A DNA stretch of 64,000 nucleotides, from the NCBI GenBank assembly GCA_965112735.1, contig OZ218951.1, forward strand, positions 3,410,001 through 3,474,000, given 5' to 3'. A program made the position numbers and the translations under genes. Source of the DNA: Phaeosaccion multiseriatum. Its lineage: Eukaryota; Ochrophyta, other classes. Shown piece after piece: positions 1 through 17,569 of the stretch. Below the pieces are notes generated by a model, which saw only the letters and a program-made list of their open reading frames with translations, had not been told where the DNA came from and searched no databases. How positions within the stretch are numbered: the first letter of the stretch is position 1; each line of letters opens with the position of its first letter.

Positions 1-986
1 GCTCGTCCATTGATTTCGTTGGGGCTGCCGTCGGCACCGTCACTGTCACCGTCACCGCTGCTGATGAGCCCAACAGTGAGGCTCCTGCGTAGGAGGACAG
101 GGCCGTTTCTGTCTCTGTCTCGGTCTCTCTCCTTGACCGGAGTCGAGAGGTCATCTCTCCGACCCTTCTGCCCGTTTTCTCCTGCAGGGAGAGGGGAGAG
201 GAAGGGCGTAAGGTGAGGCCTGGGTCCACATCGCTTCCCTTCGAGCCAATCTGTGTGTGTGTGTGGGCGAGGAGAAAGCCCTACCACTGAATGCAACATA
301 ACAAATGGGGACGGCGAGGTTCCTTCACGTGACTTACTCGTGAGGGTGCGCCCCCCGTCGGCCTGGAGGTACAGCTCCAGTTCAACATCCAGGCTCGGAG
401 CCAGGGCTCGCCACCGCTGCTCCCACGCGGCGTCATGCCCCTGGCTTTGTTCGCTGCTTTCCCCCTCCTCCCCTGGGCCCTCTTCCTCCTCCTCCACTCC
501 GGGGCTTCTAGACGCTCTTCGCGCGACAAGGAGGGCCTTTAGCGTCTCCCCTTGATAGTACGTCCAGAGGTCCTTGCCATTCCGACTCGCCTTTGGGGAG
601 GGGGTGGGGAAAAGGTCAGGGGAAGGGGAAGGGGGGAGGGAAAAGGGAAGATGAGGCGAAGGAGGGGGGGGGGGAGTTCGTAGACTTGACCTCGACAGAG
701 CATGAAATGCCTGTGATAATCACGTCGCGTCGAGAAGCCAACGCCAAGGGAGGTGACGTCGCTGATGGGGGGAGCTGCCCAATGTCAGAGGAGGAGTTGA
801 TAGAGTGAGTATGTGGCGCCGAACCAGGCCGTGAGTTGACTTTGCACTTACTGTATGGCAAAGTCTACTTACTTTATGGGCTTGTCTTCCATCCGTAGTC
901 TGGGTTGGTTGCTCCCTTGTGCCGCCCACAATGACCAGCTCCAAGACTGCCTGCTCAAAGTCCGGGGGCATGGCTGTACTTGACAT
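1..986 (-). CDS. Uncharacterised protein, C-terminus cut by window edge
   Basis: I do not recognise this gene. Four exons join in phase on the minus strand: 986-873, 774-691, 590-338 and 181 to the window edge. Start is the ATG at 986 (MSSTAMPPDFEQAVLELVIV). Junctions: AAA|GTAAGT, GAG|GTCAAG and ACGA|GTAAGT donors; acceptors GGGCAG, CCAAAG after a long pyrimidine run, and CTGCAG. The reading frame stays open through all four. The middle exon reads GKDLWTYYQGETLKALLVAR followed by an acidic stretch (VEEEEEGPGEE) and a Trp-rich helix-like part (AAWEQRWRALAPSLDVELEL). The last exon is charged and low in complexity. The GTC donor of exon 2 is less certain. The gene is head-to-head with the kinase gene, 220 bp between ATGs. 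Coding evidence is frame continuity only; no family assigned. Confidence 0.55.
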
Positions 987-1206
987 GGCGCTATGTTCTC
1001 TGCTCAAGACGGCCACCAGACCATCTCGGTTGCCTAAGGTATAACTATGCTCTTCTTCTTCCCCCTCAATGCGAAGCAGCCATCTGTGATATTGAGTGGA
1101 GGCTCAACACGTGCACACGGCGGTTAGGTGGAGTGTTTTGTGTTTTGCGTTAAAAGAAAGGGTACCGAGGTGGAAAGCGGCTGGACGATCTTTATAAGTA
1201 GAGAAC
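987..1206. promoter_or_regulatory. Shared upstream region of two divergent genes
   Basis: The 220 bp between the ATG at 986 (minus) and the ATG at 1207 (plus) must hold both 5' untranslated regions and promoters if the gene models are right. No TATA box or clear motif was seen. The assignment is by position only. Confidence 0.4.
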
Positions 1207-7765
<6,559 letters not shown>

Positions 7766-8460
7766 TAGAATGATGGATGGATGGATGGACGGACGGATGG
7801 ATGGATGGATGGATGGATGGATGGATGGATGGATGGCAAGTCATGGCAGCCAGTAAGGCAATGATGGACCCATGTAAGGCAATGAATGACTTTGGCAAGG
7901 GGGGGCGCTGGCCTGTCCACCACCAGGGCCACCAGGGAGGGGAGGGAGGGAGGGAGGGAGGGAGGGAGGGAGGGAGGGAGGGAGGGAGGGAGGGAGGGAG
8001 GGAGGGAGGGAGGGAGGGAGGGAGGGAGGGAGGGAGGGAGGGAGGGAGGGAGGGAGGGAGGGAGGGAGGGAGGGAGGGAGGGAGGGAGGGAGGGGATGGG
8101 AGGGAGGGAGGGAGGGAGGGAGGGAGGGAGGGAGGGAGGGAGGGAGGGAGGGAGGGGTGGGGGAGGAAGGGAAGGGATGGAGGGAGGAGAGGGAGGGGAT
8201 GGGAGGGGATGGGATGGGAGGGAGGGAGGGGAGGAAAGCCTCTCTCTGCGGGGCCCATGTAAATACGAGTAAAGAAGAGATGCTTTTGTTTCAAGTACGA
8301 AGAAAGAAGAGACGCTTTTGCTTAAGTCACTTTGCCATGGGGCCCGTCCCCCCGGGGACGCAGGGGACGTAACAATAGCAATCCATTTAGAGCTTCTACG
8401 CGCAATTCCCCTATTACTATGAATCAATGAATATGAATCAACGATTCAAAAGGAGGACCC
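7766..8460. repeat. Intergenic (GGAT)n and (GGGA)n between convergent genes
   Basis: (GGAT)n at about 7773-7837 and near-pure (GGGA)n at about 7935-8156 lie between the kinase stop (7765) and the coiled-coil gene stop (8461). The stretch 8260-8460 is unique, AT-richer, and has an imperfect repeat of AAGAAGAGATGCTTTTG / AAGAAGAGACGCTTTTG. No gene seen. Confidence 0.85.
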
Positions 8461-10794
8461 TCAGCACAAGAAGCGATCATCGTCGTCGTCAGCTGTGAGG
8501 AACCTCTCGTCCCTGGTGGCCTGTACCCTGCCCCTCAGCGTGTCCCTCGCAGAGCTCCCACTCCCACTCCCACTCTCACTCTCACCCACACTCACACTCA
8601 CACTCGCACTCACACTCACACACCCCTCTCTCTCTCTGGACAGCTTGGACGACTTGCTGCTATAGCTGCCAGGACTGTCACCACTGGCTACATGAGCATT
8701 GGCCCTCACACTGGAAGGAACAAGCCGCTGCTTGTCAGACGGGAAGAGGAGGCAGTCCTCCGCTGCAGGGAGAAGAGGAGGGCCGAGCATGGACTCTAGA
8801 CCACTCCTACTGCTACTCTTACCACTAACGCCGCCGCCCCACTTCCGATGGCTGAGAGGCTTGAGTTCCCCCTTTGCCGGTCGAGCGCCTGCCTTGCCTC
8901 CTTGATTGTTACTGCTGCTGCTGCCCATATGCCTGCCTCCACCTTTCGCCTTATCCAGCATCTTCATGGTCTTCTGAACGTGGTCTTTCTGCTGCAACTG
9001 TCTCTCTAACTTGCCGGAGAACTCTCTTAGATCCTCGGTGTTGACCTCTCTGCTGCTGCCACTGTCGCCATTGCCCTTGCCCTCGCAGGCGCTTGTGGTG
9101 TTGCCGTGGTTATCTTGATCCCTCTTCTTCGACGAGAGGAGAGACTCCGTTTTGCTCTCTCCCTCGAACTCCAACAGCTCGTGAACCTCCTCAATCTCGC
9201 TCTCCAGGCTCTGAGATCCATCGATAGATACATTGATCGGTTGAGTGTGTTGGTTGGTTAATTGGTTGGTTGGTTGGTCCATTCGTTTATGGTCAAGGAG
9301 GGGAAGGGTGAAGAGGAGGAGAGAAGGTTAAAATCGAGGAGGGAACAACGAGAGACGAGGGAGCGGGCATTGGTGCACAGTTTCTTTGTGTAGACCTCGC
9401 TGGTCAATGCGCCTCGGAGCGGCAAGGGGGGGGGGGGCGAGGAGAGTGGCAAGCTCGAGTGATGTGGTGATGATGATCTCGTGTGATTCAGGCAGAGCGA
9501 GCAGGAAACGACGCGTTTGCGTGCCAGCATGGGCACGACTGGGCCTTCCTTCCTTCCTTCCTTCCTTCCTTCCTTTTCTTTTCCCTTCCTTGCCCTTCGT
9601 CTAGTGAGGTTCGAGCACTTTCGGTGGCGTTCTCACCCTCCCCCTCCTCTCTCGGACACACACATACACACACACGCCCATACCCACACCCACACCCACA
9701 CACCCACACTCGTCCCACACTCCTCCGCATCTCACCTTTGCCTCATTTTCGAAGGCCTCCCGTAGCTCGCTGACAATGTCCTGCACAGAGCTCACGCTGA
9801 CCTTCTTTTCTCCCTCCCCCCCTGCGATGAGGCCGAGAGCAGCTGCCGTTACGGCATTGTGTTGCAGCACCTCGGGGGCGGAGCGGGTGGAACGGGACGA
9901 GGAGGGCCGGCCGCTGGACAGGGATGACGACGTGCTCGGTCTCTCTTGCTGACTACTAGCGGCAGCAGCAGGAGGTCCTGCAGAGCTGGATATAATGTAG
10001 GCGTACACTGCCTTTTCTCGCTCCGTCTCGATGGGAATGGGCGGGGGCCTGAGCGCAGTAACCGGCTCTTTGTCCGTGGTGGGCCCGCCTGACCGGCCGT
10101 GACCAGTGCAACCACAAGATCTGCCCATGGCTACGCCGGTCGTACTCTGCGTACGAGGGAGGGGGGGCTGCGGTGCTCTCCTGGACCCTTCTCTGCTGCT
10201 GCTCTGGTTTCGGTGTCCTCCCCCCTGCTCTCTGCATTGCCCATCCGTGGTTCCCTCTGCGGCTGCGGCATCCCCCAAGCGTTCCAGCAGCAGTTTGATG
10301 TGCTTCTCCAGCAGCATTCTCTCTGGTCCGAAGGCAATCTGCTTCTCGACTTGTCCCTTATCCTCGCCGTCCTTGCCCTGCTGCTGCTCCTCCAGCTTGG
10401 CTCGCAACTCGTCGTTGTCTTCTCTGGCCATCTGGAGGATGTCGTCTAGTGCGTCTAGCTCGCGCCATAGACAGTCATTGCGGTCAATGAGGCGCTCTCC
10501 TAACAAAGCTCGAATGGTGAACACCTCTTGGGGCTGTGCACGAAAGGGGGAGAGTTACATGGACCAAGAGACACGTGGTGAGTATACCACTTTGTGTTCA
10601 CGACGAACTCAATAATGCTACCATCCTTTCTGCGATGATTGCCATCCTCCAGAAGCACTCACCTCAAGGCATGCCTCTATTCTCTCCCATAGCGTGCGCG
10701 GGCCAACGTCTGAGGCAGATGATGCTGTGGACACCTTACTCCTCCTCATCTCTGTGCTCCTAAATTTATCCTTGGCGAGGGCAAAATGCCTCAT
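8461..10794 (-). CDS. Coiled-coil protein, function unknown
   Basis: Three exons on the minus strand join in phase 0: 10794-10663, 10533-9736 and 9210-8461 (about 559 aa; TGA at 8461). The chosen ATG at 10794 gives MRHFALAKDKFRSTEMRRSK. Exon 2 is rich in heptad-like helix (RNDCLWRELDALDDILQMAR, EDNDELRAKLEEQQQ, EKHIKLLLERLGDA), then a disordered Ser/Pro/Arg linker, then VQDIVSELREAFENEAK. Exon 3 resumes with SLESEIEEVHELLEFEGESK and LREFSGKLERQLQQKDHVQK, followed by a Ser/Gly tail with SVSVSASVSVSV and a DDDD-RFLC end. The 525-bp last intron could hide a small exon. No family recognised; a structural or scaffold role is only an inference from the coiled coils. The stop codon faces the convergent kinase gene. 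Confidence 0.7.
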
Positions 10795-11061
10795 AAAAGG
10801 CCAGCGTTTGTCCTCTTCCAACCTTCTTTCGTTTGAAACTGCCTCGTTCACAACTGGGCTGTACGCCCAACACAGACACTTTGAAAAGAATTTTCTCCTT
10901 TCCTTTTTTCTCCTTCTTTTTTTTCCTTTGCTTCACTCGCTTAATAACATTACTCACTTCATTCATTCACCACTCACTCACTCACGTCTATCAATATACA
11001 AGAGTCTTACGTAAATTAAATTTAGTACAGGTACGTGACAAGTTAGTACCCTGCTCAGCCC

Positions 11062-14000
11062 TCAGTCGCCTTGTTCTTCTTGACTTGTTGACTGGTGACG
11101 CACGCTGCTCGCCTCTGCCCGTATCCGTGCCTTGCTTTGCATGAGGGTGACCTCCTTCCGCGACTTGCACAACTCCCTCTCCTTGTCCAATAACCACCTC
11201 CGTTCGGGCGGGGGCAAAAGGTCCGCCATCTTCTCGACAATTGTTTCTCGCCGCACAGGCTTGGTGGCGAAGTCGTTCCCGCCCGCTTCCCTACACTCCC
11301 GCACGGCCTCCGCCGAGCAATCCGCAGTGAGGAAGATGATGGGCGTGTCTTTGCAAGGGCCGTCGCCAGCTCTCAGCTCTCGAGCGGCGTCGATGCCGTC
11401 CATCACCGGCATGACCTTGTCCAGCAGGATGATGGAGAAGCGCTGCAGGCCACACGAATCCACCGCTTGAAGGCCGGTATCCGCACACTTCACGACCAGC
11501 CCCAGCGAGCCCAGCAGCTTGTTCAGCACCATGCGATTGACCTTGTTATCGTCCACCACCAGCACGGTGGGAGGACGAGGAGCTTCCCCCATGAGTCCCC
11601 TGTGAGCAGCAACTGCTCCTCCTTCCACTTCCCTCGGAGTCGCGCTATTCTCCGACCCGTCGAATGTGTCCTCGATACTGGCGGGGCCAAGTGCCTCTCC
11701 TTCCACTCGTACACCGTCATCTCTCGTGTACACTCGCCGATGGGCCACAGTGGTGGTAGCCTCGCGAAGCTTGCCTTCCACTTTGAAGGTGCAGCGAAAC
11801 TCTGACCCCTTACCCAAGACCGACGAGCAGGTTACGTCTCCCCCCATGGCCCGAGCAAGGGCGGCGGAGATGGCCAGCCCCAGGCCAGTGCCCTGCACGT
11901 TGGTAGTCGCGCTGTCGTGCACCTGGACAAAGGGTTTGAAGAGGCGTTCGACCGCGTCGGGTGCCATCCCGATGCCAGAGTCGCGTACCGTGAGGAGAAT
12001 CATCACCTCCTCTGACTCCTTGCTGCTCGGCGGGTTGGCGTCTAAAAAGACGTCGATGGAGCCGTGCTTTGTGAACTTTACTGCGTTGCTGATGAAGTTG
12101 TTGAACAGTTGCCGAATCCTCACGTCGTCGCCAACCACCTTACCCCGTGGCACACTGTTCTCGATGGTGAGGCTCATGCTGGAGAGCGAAGAGGTGCCAC
12201 TCGTATGGAGGACGGTCCAAGCACTCTCCACCATCTCCACCGCGAGCGTCTCGAGGCGAAACGTCCTCTTGCCAATCTCAATCTTGCCCGCCTCGATCTT
12301 GCTCATGTCGAGAACGTTGTTCACCAAGCTGAGCAAGGTGGAAGAGCACGAGTGTATCACGTTGATGTAGGGCAGCACCGCGTCGGGAAGCTCGACGCTT
12401 TCCAGCAGTTGGGCCATTCCCAAGATGCCATTCATGGGCGTGCGAATCTCGTGCGTAATGGAGCGGAGGAAGCGCGACTTGGCAGAGGAAGCCTCTCTTG
12501 CGGCCGCTGCTTCTTCCTTCATCGCCTTCTGGAGCAACCAATTGCGATGCTCCCAGTAGAAGAGCAGCGCAAGCAGCACACAGCCCCCCGCCAGCACAGC
12601 GTAGTACTCCCACGGAAGGCCTCGCTTCTGACGCGGGGAAGTGGCTGCCTCCACATAGAACGACGTTTCGGGGTCGGACGTTTCCTCGAAGCTGAAAATC
12701 GTCTCGGAGTCATCCGTAAATGGTACCCCTACGAGGGTCGTTCTCGACTCATTGTCGCTCGCGAGAAAGCCAATGTCTACTTGAGTGCCAGGGTACGTGG
12801 TCTGGAACTTTAGCAAAGAGGATTTCTCCAGAACGCGCTCCACCCTGATGAAAACGGCGACAACCCCCATGTTTTCTTCTTCACCGTCGCCCCCCCCGGA
12901 CCCATCTGCAGCTGATGATGAGCCGCTATGCGGCGCTGGCCCTCCGTTGACGGGCAGTAGGAAAATGAAAATCGATTCATCCGTATCCCCAGCAGGAAAG
13001 GGTGTCGAGTACGTATTGTCTCCTGTTTGTAGGAGGCGCTCAATTCCTACCCTTTGGGTCGCATCGGCGAATATATCGAAGCCCAAGACCGCGTCGTTGC
13101 GCGGTTCAGAATACAAGACTGGCCAATAATACTCCCCCTCCGTGCGGTTTGGCGATGGCACGATTCCAAACTCAGATCTCTCCGTGATCGTTATTTCTTG
13201 CCCATACAAAGTCGACGCAGCCGCCTCGAACTCAGGCCGAGCTTCCGCAGGCACTCTCGGCAAGTAGACGACAGACTTTCCGTTCGATGTGGCTGGGGCG
13301 GTCAAAGCGGAGAATTGGGTCGGGGTGACATCGCCGCCACCACCCCACATCTCCAGGGCCACGCTGATAATTTCACTCTCGCTGTTTGGAGACTTGAGTT
13401 GGCTGAAGACTGTGGTCTGGAGGAAGGCAACATCGGCTCTGTAGGCAGCCGTCTCCTCTCGCTCCAGAGATTTAGCATACTCCAACCCGAGGAAGTGAGT
13501 GGTCAATAACCCCACAGCGAGCAGGAGAAAGAGGCGGAGACGTCTCAGTGCCTTCTCTGAGGTGAACAGCCCGCAGTTGTACGCCTTCTTCCTTGTGCGT
13601 TCTTCTTCTCCGTTCTCAGATTCCACACTTTCCCGTGTAGAACCTTTCTGCTCCCCAGTCTCGCCCCCCCCCGGTGCCAAGTCTCCTCTGGCGAAGTCAT
13701 CCCCCCTCCCCCTCGCAGAGTGTACTGGCGACACTGTACTTGGTATCCCTTTCGAATCACGCCTTGATGCTTCATTTTGAGTGTTTTTTCCCTCTTCCAT
13801 CTTCCTCTCTGCTGTCATGGTCTTCGAAGACACCAGTAAATTCTTCTGATTCCCATGGTATGAAGCGTCATCAATGGGGAGCAATATTCCCCCCCCCCCG
13901 CCCCCACCCCCATTCACTACTACCACTTCTACACAATCAGGTTTTGCGCCTTCTCCCCCTTCCGAAGGGTCCATTCTACTCGCCTGCGTCCCTATCCCCC

Positions 14001-14073
14001 CTTCCTTCCATAGAGGTAGCGCAGTACTCCTGCTGCGGCGTCCTCCACTTCCTAACCTCCGGAGTACTTGCAT
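11062..14073 (-). CDS. CHASE-domain hybrid histidine kinase with receiver domain
   Basis: This is one uninterrupted frame of 1003 aa. A disordered, Gly- and Glu-rich cytosolic N-terminus (1-175) precedes membrane segment 1 (about 179-199, LRLFLLLAVGLLTTHFLG), an extracytosolic CHASE-type sensor (about 200-485; VVYLPRVPAEARPEFE and NDAVLGFDIFADATQR), and membrane segment 2 (about 489-507). The kinase core is complete: H-box FLRSITHEIRTPMNG with H541, N-box RQLFNNFISNAVKF (N663), G1 DSGIGM, F-box LFKPFVQ, G2 GTGLGLAIS. The C-terminal receiver has VLVVDDNKVNR, phospho-acceptor D885 in LLDKVMPVMDG, T916 and K938. It should autophosphorylate H541 and pass phosphate to D885, feeding an HPt step. 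CHASE domains bind small ligands such as cytokinins; the ligand here is unknown. Lack of introns is unusual beside its neighbours. A second ATG at 13974 is an alternative start. Confidence 0.93.
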   Translation of the reverse strand: MQVLRRLGSGGRRSRSTALPLWKEGGIGTQASRMDPSEGGEGAKPDCVEVVVVNGGGGGGGGILLPIDDASYHGNQKNLLVSSKTMTAERKMEEGKNTQNEASRRDSKGIPSTVSPVHSARGRGDDFARGDLAPGGGETGEQKGSTRESVESENGEEERTRKKAYNCGLFTSEKALRRLRLFLLLAVGLLTTHFLGLEYAKSLEREETAAYRADVAFLQTTVFSQLKSPNSESEIISVALEMWGGGGDVTPTQFSALTAPATSNGKSVVYLPRVPAEARPEFEAAASTLYGQEITITERSEFGIVPSPNRTEGEYYWPVLYSEPRNDAVLGFDIFADATQRVGIERLLQTGDNTYSTPFPAGDTDESIFIFLLPVNGGPAPHSGSSSAADGSGGGDGEEENMGVVAVFIRVERVLEKSSLLKFQTTYPGTQVDIGFLASDNESRTTLVGVPFTDDSETIFSFEETSDPETSFYVEAATSPRQKRGLPWEYYAVLAGGCVLLALLFYWEHRNWLLQKAMKEEAAAAREASSAKSRFLRSITHEIRTPMNGILGMAQLLESVELPDAVLPYINVIHSCSSTLLSLVNNVLDMSKIEAGKIEIGKRTFRLETLAVEMVESAWTVLHTSGTSSLSSMSLTIENSVPRGKVVGDDVRIRQLFNNFISNAVKFTKHGSIDVFLDANPPSSKESEEVMILLTVRDSGIGMAPDAVERLFKPFVQVHDSATTNVQGTGLGLAISAALARAMGGDVTCSSVLGKGSEFRCTFKVEGKLREATTTVAHRRVYTRDDGVRVEGEALGPASIEDTFDGSENSATPREVEGGAVAAHRGLMGEAPRPPTVLVVDDNKVNRMVLNKLLGSLGLVVKCADTGLQAVDSCGLQRFSIILLDKVMPVMDGIDAARELRAGDGPCKDTPIIFLTADCSAEAVRECREAGGNDFATKPVRRETIVEKMADLLPPPERRWLLDKERELCKSRKEVTLMQSKARIRAEASSVRHQSTSQEEQGD

Positions 14074-14229
14074 TGCCTGTCCACTGCTGACCGGTTATTG
14101 CGGAGACGTGAGACGTTGGATTTGGGACGGGATGGATCCAATCGATGGAGGGTAAAAGGTCCTCATAGTATTTTAACTCAAACTGATTCCGAAACGGCAC
14201 ATCTTAGAAGGAGGAGAGTGTTAAACGAT
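14074..14229. promoter_or_regulatory. Shared upstream region of histidine kinase and UBX genes
   Basis: Only about 156 bp separate the ATG at 14073 (minus) from the ATG at 14230 (plus). The space must hold two promoters and leaders. No known box was recognised. Confidence 0.45.
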
Positions 14230-15459
14230 ATGGATGGAGCTTCAGCAGCAGTGGGTGGGCGACGATCTCGTTCTCGTTCATCGTCTGCGGATTGTTCTTC
14301 TCACCAATCCCCTCCCGTCTACGCTGCCGACGAATCAAGTGGCAGTGGCAGGAGAAGCAGTAGCAGCAGCAGCGGCGGCGGCGGCGGCGGGGCCGCTAGC
14401 ATAACGGCGCATTGGGCCAAAGGACAAGATCATCGAAGGCTACGCGCCCGGGTTTCTTCCCAAGACGGAAAAAATGATGGCTTGTGGGGGAGGATTGACC
14501 GGGAGGAAGATGGAGAGGAGCAGCATCACGAGCATGACCATGCGTTTGAGAGAGGACTCATGGACCATCTGCTCCCCCCCCGGGCTCTGCGAAGGGGGGC
14601 CACTGTGTTGTCGAGCTGGAGAGACAGGCGGGCTAGAAACAGAGACAGCGACAGCTACTCAGGTTTGCTGCGCCCTGCGTCAGGTCAGTCACTCACGGCG
14701 CTAGCGTCTGGCCCTGCCTCGTTTAGGTAGATACTTTGGACACATCCATCACCCTTGCTTTGGTTGGATTCGCTCATCTTCCAATACTCTGTCCGACTTT
14801 CTGTGTGCAGCTTCGAATGCGGCAGACTGCAGCTTATTGAACAGCATCGGCGACCGAATCCGAACACTAGAGGGCAGCTTGCGCTCCATGAGGGAGCAAG
14901 TCATCGTCCGGGACAAGGAGATCATCACCATGCGGAGGGAAAAGCGCTGCCTCATAGAGCAGCTACAGGCCGGTTTGCCGGCAGTCGGGGCGGGACCGGC
15001 AGCAGCAGCTGCACGGGGTGGTGCAGGTGGAAAGGCCGCTAGAGCAAAGAATGGATTCCACCAGCAGCAGCAGCAGCAGGAGGAGGAGGAGGAGGAGGAG
15101 GAGGAGGAGGACGACGAGGAGGGGAGGGGCGAAAGGCAGTCGGGGTCACAGGCTACCGGATCGGATGAACAAAAGGCAGGGCGAGGGGGGAGATCAAGGG
15201 CAAGTTGGGGCCCGGGGCCTGTCACGTCTACTACGGCCCTTTTGGAAGAGTTGCCGCAGGTACTGGCGGAGAATAGGAGAATGCAGAAGCAGATTGCGGA
15301 TATGGAGCAGTTTCTTGCGGACTACGGACTGAGATGGGTTGGAGCTGGCAGCCCTTCGGCGGCGGAGGGGCACCTTACCCGCCCTGCCAGGCGGGAAGTC
15401 CGAGATGCATCAACAGCAGCCGCAGTTGCTGCAACAACAACAACAACAGCAGCAGCAGC

Positions 15460-15509
<50 letters not shown>

Positions 15510-16599
15510 GAGGAGGAGGAGGAGGAGGAGGAGGAGGAGGAGGAGAAGGTGGTGGAGGTGGAGGAGGCGATGAAGTGCGTAGAGGGGGTGGTTTCCTCGT
15601 GGACTTTGACCACCTTATCGGCAAGGTCAAGGAGCTCAACGCCTCTATGGCCCAAGAGCGCACTAGAATGGTCATCTCCGACGGTGGCCGCAAGGCCCAG
15701 TTTCAGTCCATCGGACGGGTTCCCCTTCAGCTCTTCTCGGATGCTCTTGGAGTCGGAAGCTTCGGCCCCGGAAGGCCCGGAACAAGTCTTTTGGAGGCCA
15801 ATTTCGATTTGCGGCTGTTTTGCGACCCCAAGACGCAGCTCTTCGTGCGAGACTTGCTCGATGGGTGAGAAACCTTCTTCTTATGACTACTCTCTTCAGG
15901 TCCCTTTAACAGCATCCTTCGATGTGTGCCACTTCCTGACCCCGCCCTCTCCCGCCCCTTCCCTCCCCTTCACAGATGTGGTATGGCAAGACTGAATGAC
16001 ACCAAACGTTTTCCCGCTCCCTCTGTTGTCTGTTTCCCAGGTATTTCCCTTCAGAGTTCCGCACGCAATATCCCGACGGCTTCGTCTTCGAAATACGGGA
16101 CTCGAGGTCCGTAGGAACCTTACTTACCCTCCTTTCTGAGTTGGGGTAGGATAGGCGTACGTGAGGCTCAACCTAAGTCAATGACCCCCTCTTTTCCCTT
16201 CGATGCAGGACGGTTTCCACCTCGGGAGGATTACTCGGCGGCCCTTTTGCAGGCCATGGACACCGCCTCGGCAAGGCAGATGCCCCACGGGGAGGAACTA
16301 CCCCCTTCCGGAAACACGAAAGGGCAGCTAACGGGTCAGTAAGAGAAGTTCAAGAAGCGGCATCAGTGGCAGCAGCAGCAGCAGCAGCAGCTGTGCCCAC
16401 CGCCGCCGGAAATGTGCAAACTAGAACGGCAGGTGAGACCCGAGACCGAGCCGTGGGGAGCCGTGCTGTGGTGCAAGTGCTTCATAGCCACGGAACAAAG
16501 CTCCGAGTGGAGTTGGGATTCGACGACACCATCGACGCGCTGAGAATCGAGGTAATGGGATGAGGGACAAACAAGACTTGGGGCGCTTGGCTTGCTGCC

Positions 16600-16681
<82 letters not shown>

Positions 16682-17168
16682 TGCTGGGGTGTGCTGCTTC
16701 GCCTTCAACGACCACGGAGGTTGATAGAAGTTGTGTGAGACTTGGGACTGCGGGGAGGGTTGAGCTGGCCGGAAACGCAATATCATATATTCTATTACGG
16801 GTTTCAGTTTGTGGGGAGCCTCCTCACGATTTCTTGTATTTGTACTATGAAGGGAGAGAGCATTGCCTTCTATTTGCTGACTCCATTTGTTTCTGATTGC
16901 CGTTCCCGCTCCTCGGTACTTTTTGTCGCCACAGCTTGGTCGGCAGCTCAGCCTCTGCCCTGCAGCCACTACGGCCCTTCAAATACGGACCGCTTTTCCT
17001 CCCAAGGTAGGAGTGACTCACGCGTAAACAGGCGGTATCGCATTGGAATTGTTGACGCTCCCTACGACTGACGCACCCTTACGTCCACAGGTTCACGATG
17101 ACAGCTCCCAGACTCTAAGGGAGGCGGGGCTCACACCCAACGCGACGGTCATCGCACGAGTGCTTTGA
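14230..17168 (+). CDS. SEP/UBX-domain protein, UBXN11 (Socius)-like
   Basis: Six exons join in phase: 14230-14683, 14811-15864, 16041-16106, 16209-16551, 16935-17006, 17091-17168 (about 688 aa). The N-terminus is Ser/Arg-rich and disordered. Exon 2 holds a coiled coil (LLNSIGDRIRTLEGSLRSMR, VIVRDKEIITMRREKRCLIE), poly-Q/poly-E and poly-A/poly-G tracts, then LVDFDHLIGKVKELNASMAQ. The exon 2-3 junction reads VRDLLDGYFPSEFRTQYPDG, which matches the SEP-domain core of UBXN11. The last three exons give a ubiquitin-like UBX fold (AVVQVLHSHGTKLRVELGFD, DDSSQTLREAGLTPNATVIA). UBX proteins are adaptors of the AAA ATPase p97/Cdc48; UBXN11 binds Rnd GTPases in animals. The exon-4 linker after SEP is poorly conserved and its splice choice rests on frame alone. 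Confidence 0.78.
16600..16680 (+). repeat. (GT)n tract in UBX-gene intron 4
   Basis: A near-pure (GT)n run of about 75 bp follows the donor at 16552. Confidence 0.95.
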
Positions 17169-17569
17169 GGAACCTTCTGCGGAACCTTCTGAGGAAGATT
17201 TTGTGCACCCCCTCTCGGAGGATGCGTCTCCCCGGGGGAGGGATGTGACTCACAGCAGCGCATCTTGTCCTCTCGCCTCCTCTGCTTGACGATAAGACAC
17301 AGCAGCAAACCAAATCGATTGCCGGGTGCCATTCCTGTAAACCGCGTTTCTTCTTCCTCGTCCTCTTCTTCGTTCTTCTTCTGCTTCTTCACCGCCCGGC
17401 AGGAAGCCGCCCTCAGTCCTCTTCTTGTTTGAGATCCTTCTCGTGATGGGCTGTATTCATCTTACTCGTCGCACCCTTGCACAGTGGGGTCTTGCAAGAA
17501 AGGCAGGGAAGGGGCCTCTAGCGAATCAGTCTGGTGGGGTGCATTCCTCAGTCAGGTGGGGTGCATTCC
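17169..17569. other. Intergenic, convergent 3' ends
   Basis: This lies between the UBX stop (17168) and the minus-strand stop at 17570. It holds a direct repeat GTGGGGTGCATTCCTCAGTC next to the minus-strand stop. No gene or RNA seen. Confidence 0.6.

Noticed and set aside
11666-12813. Plus-strand frames opposite the histidine kinase (up to 249 aa)
   Set aside because: They are shadows of a high-GC gene with complete catalytic motifs on the other strand.
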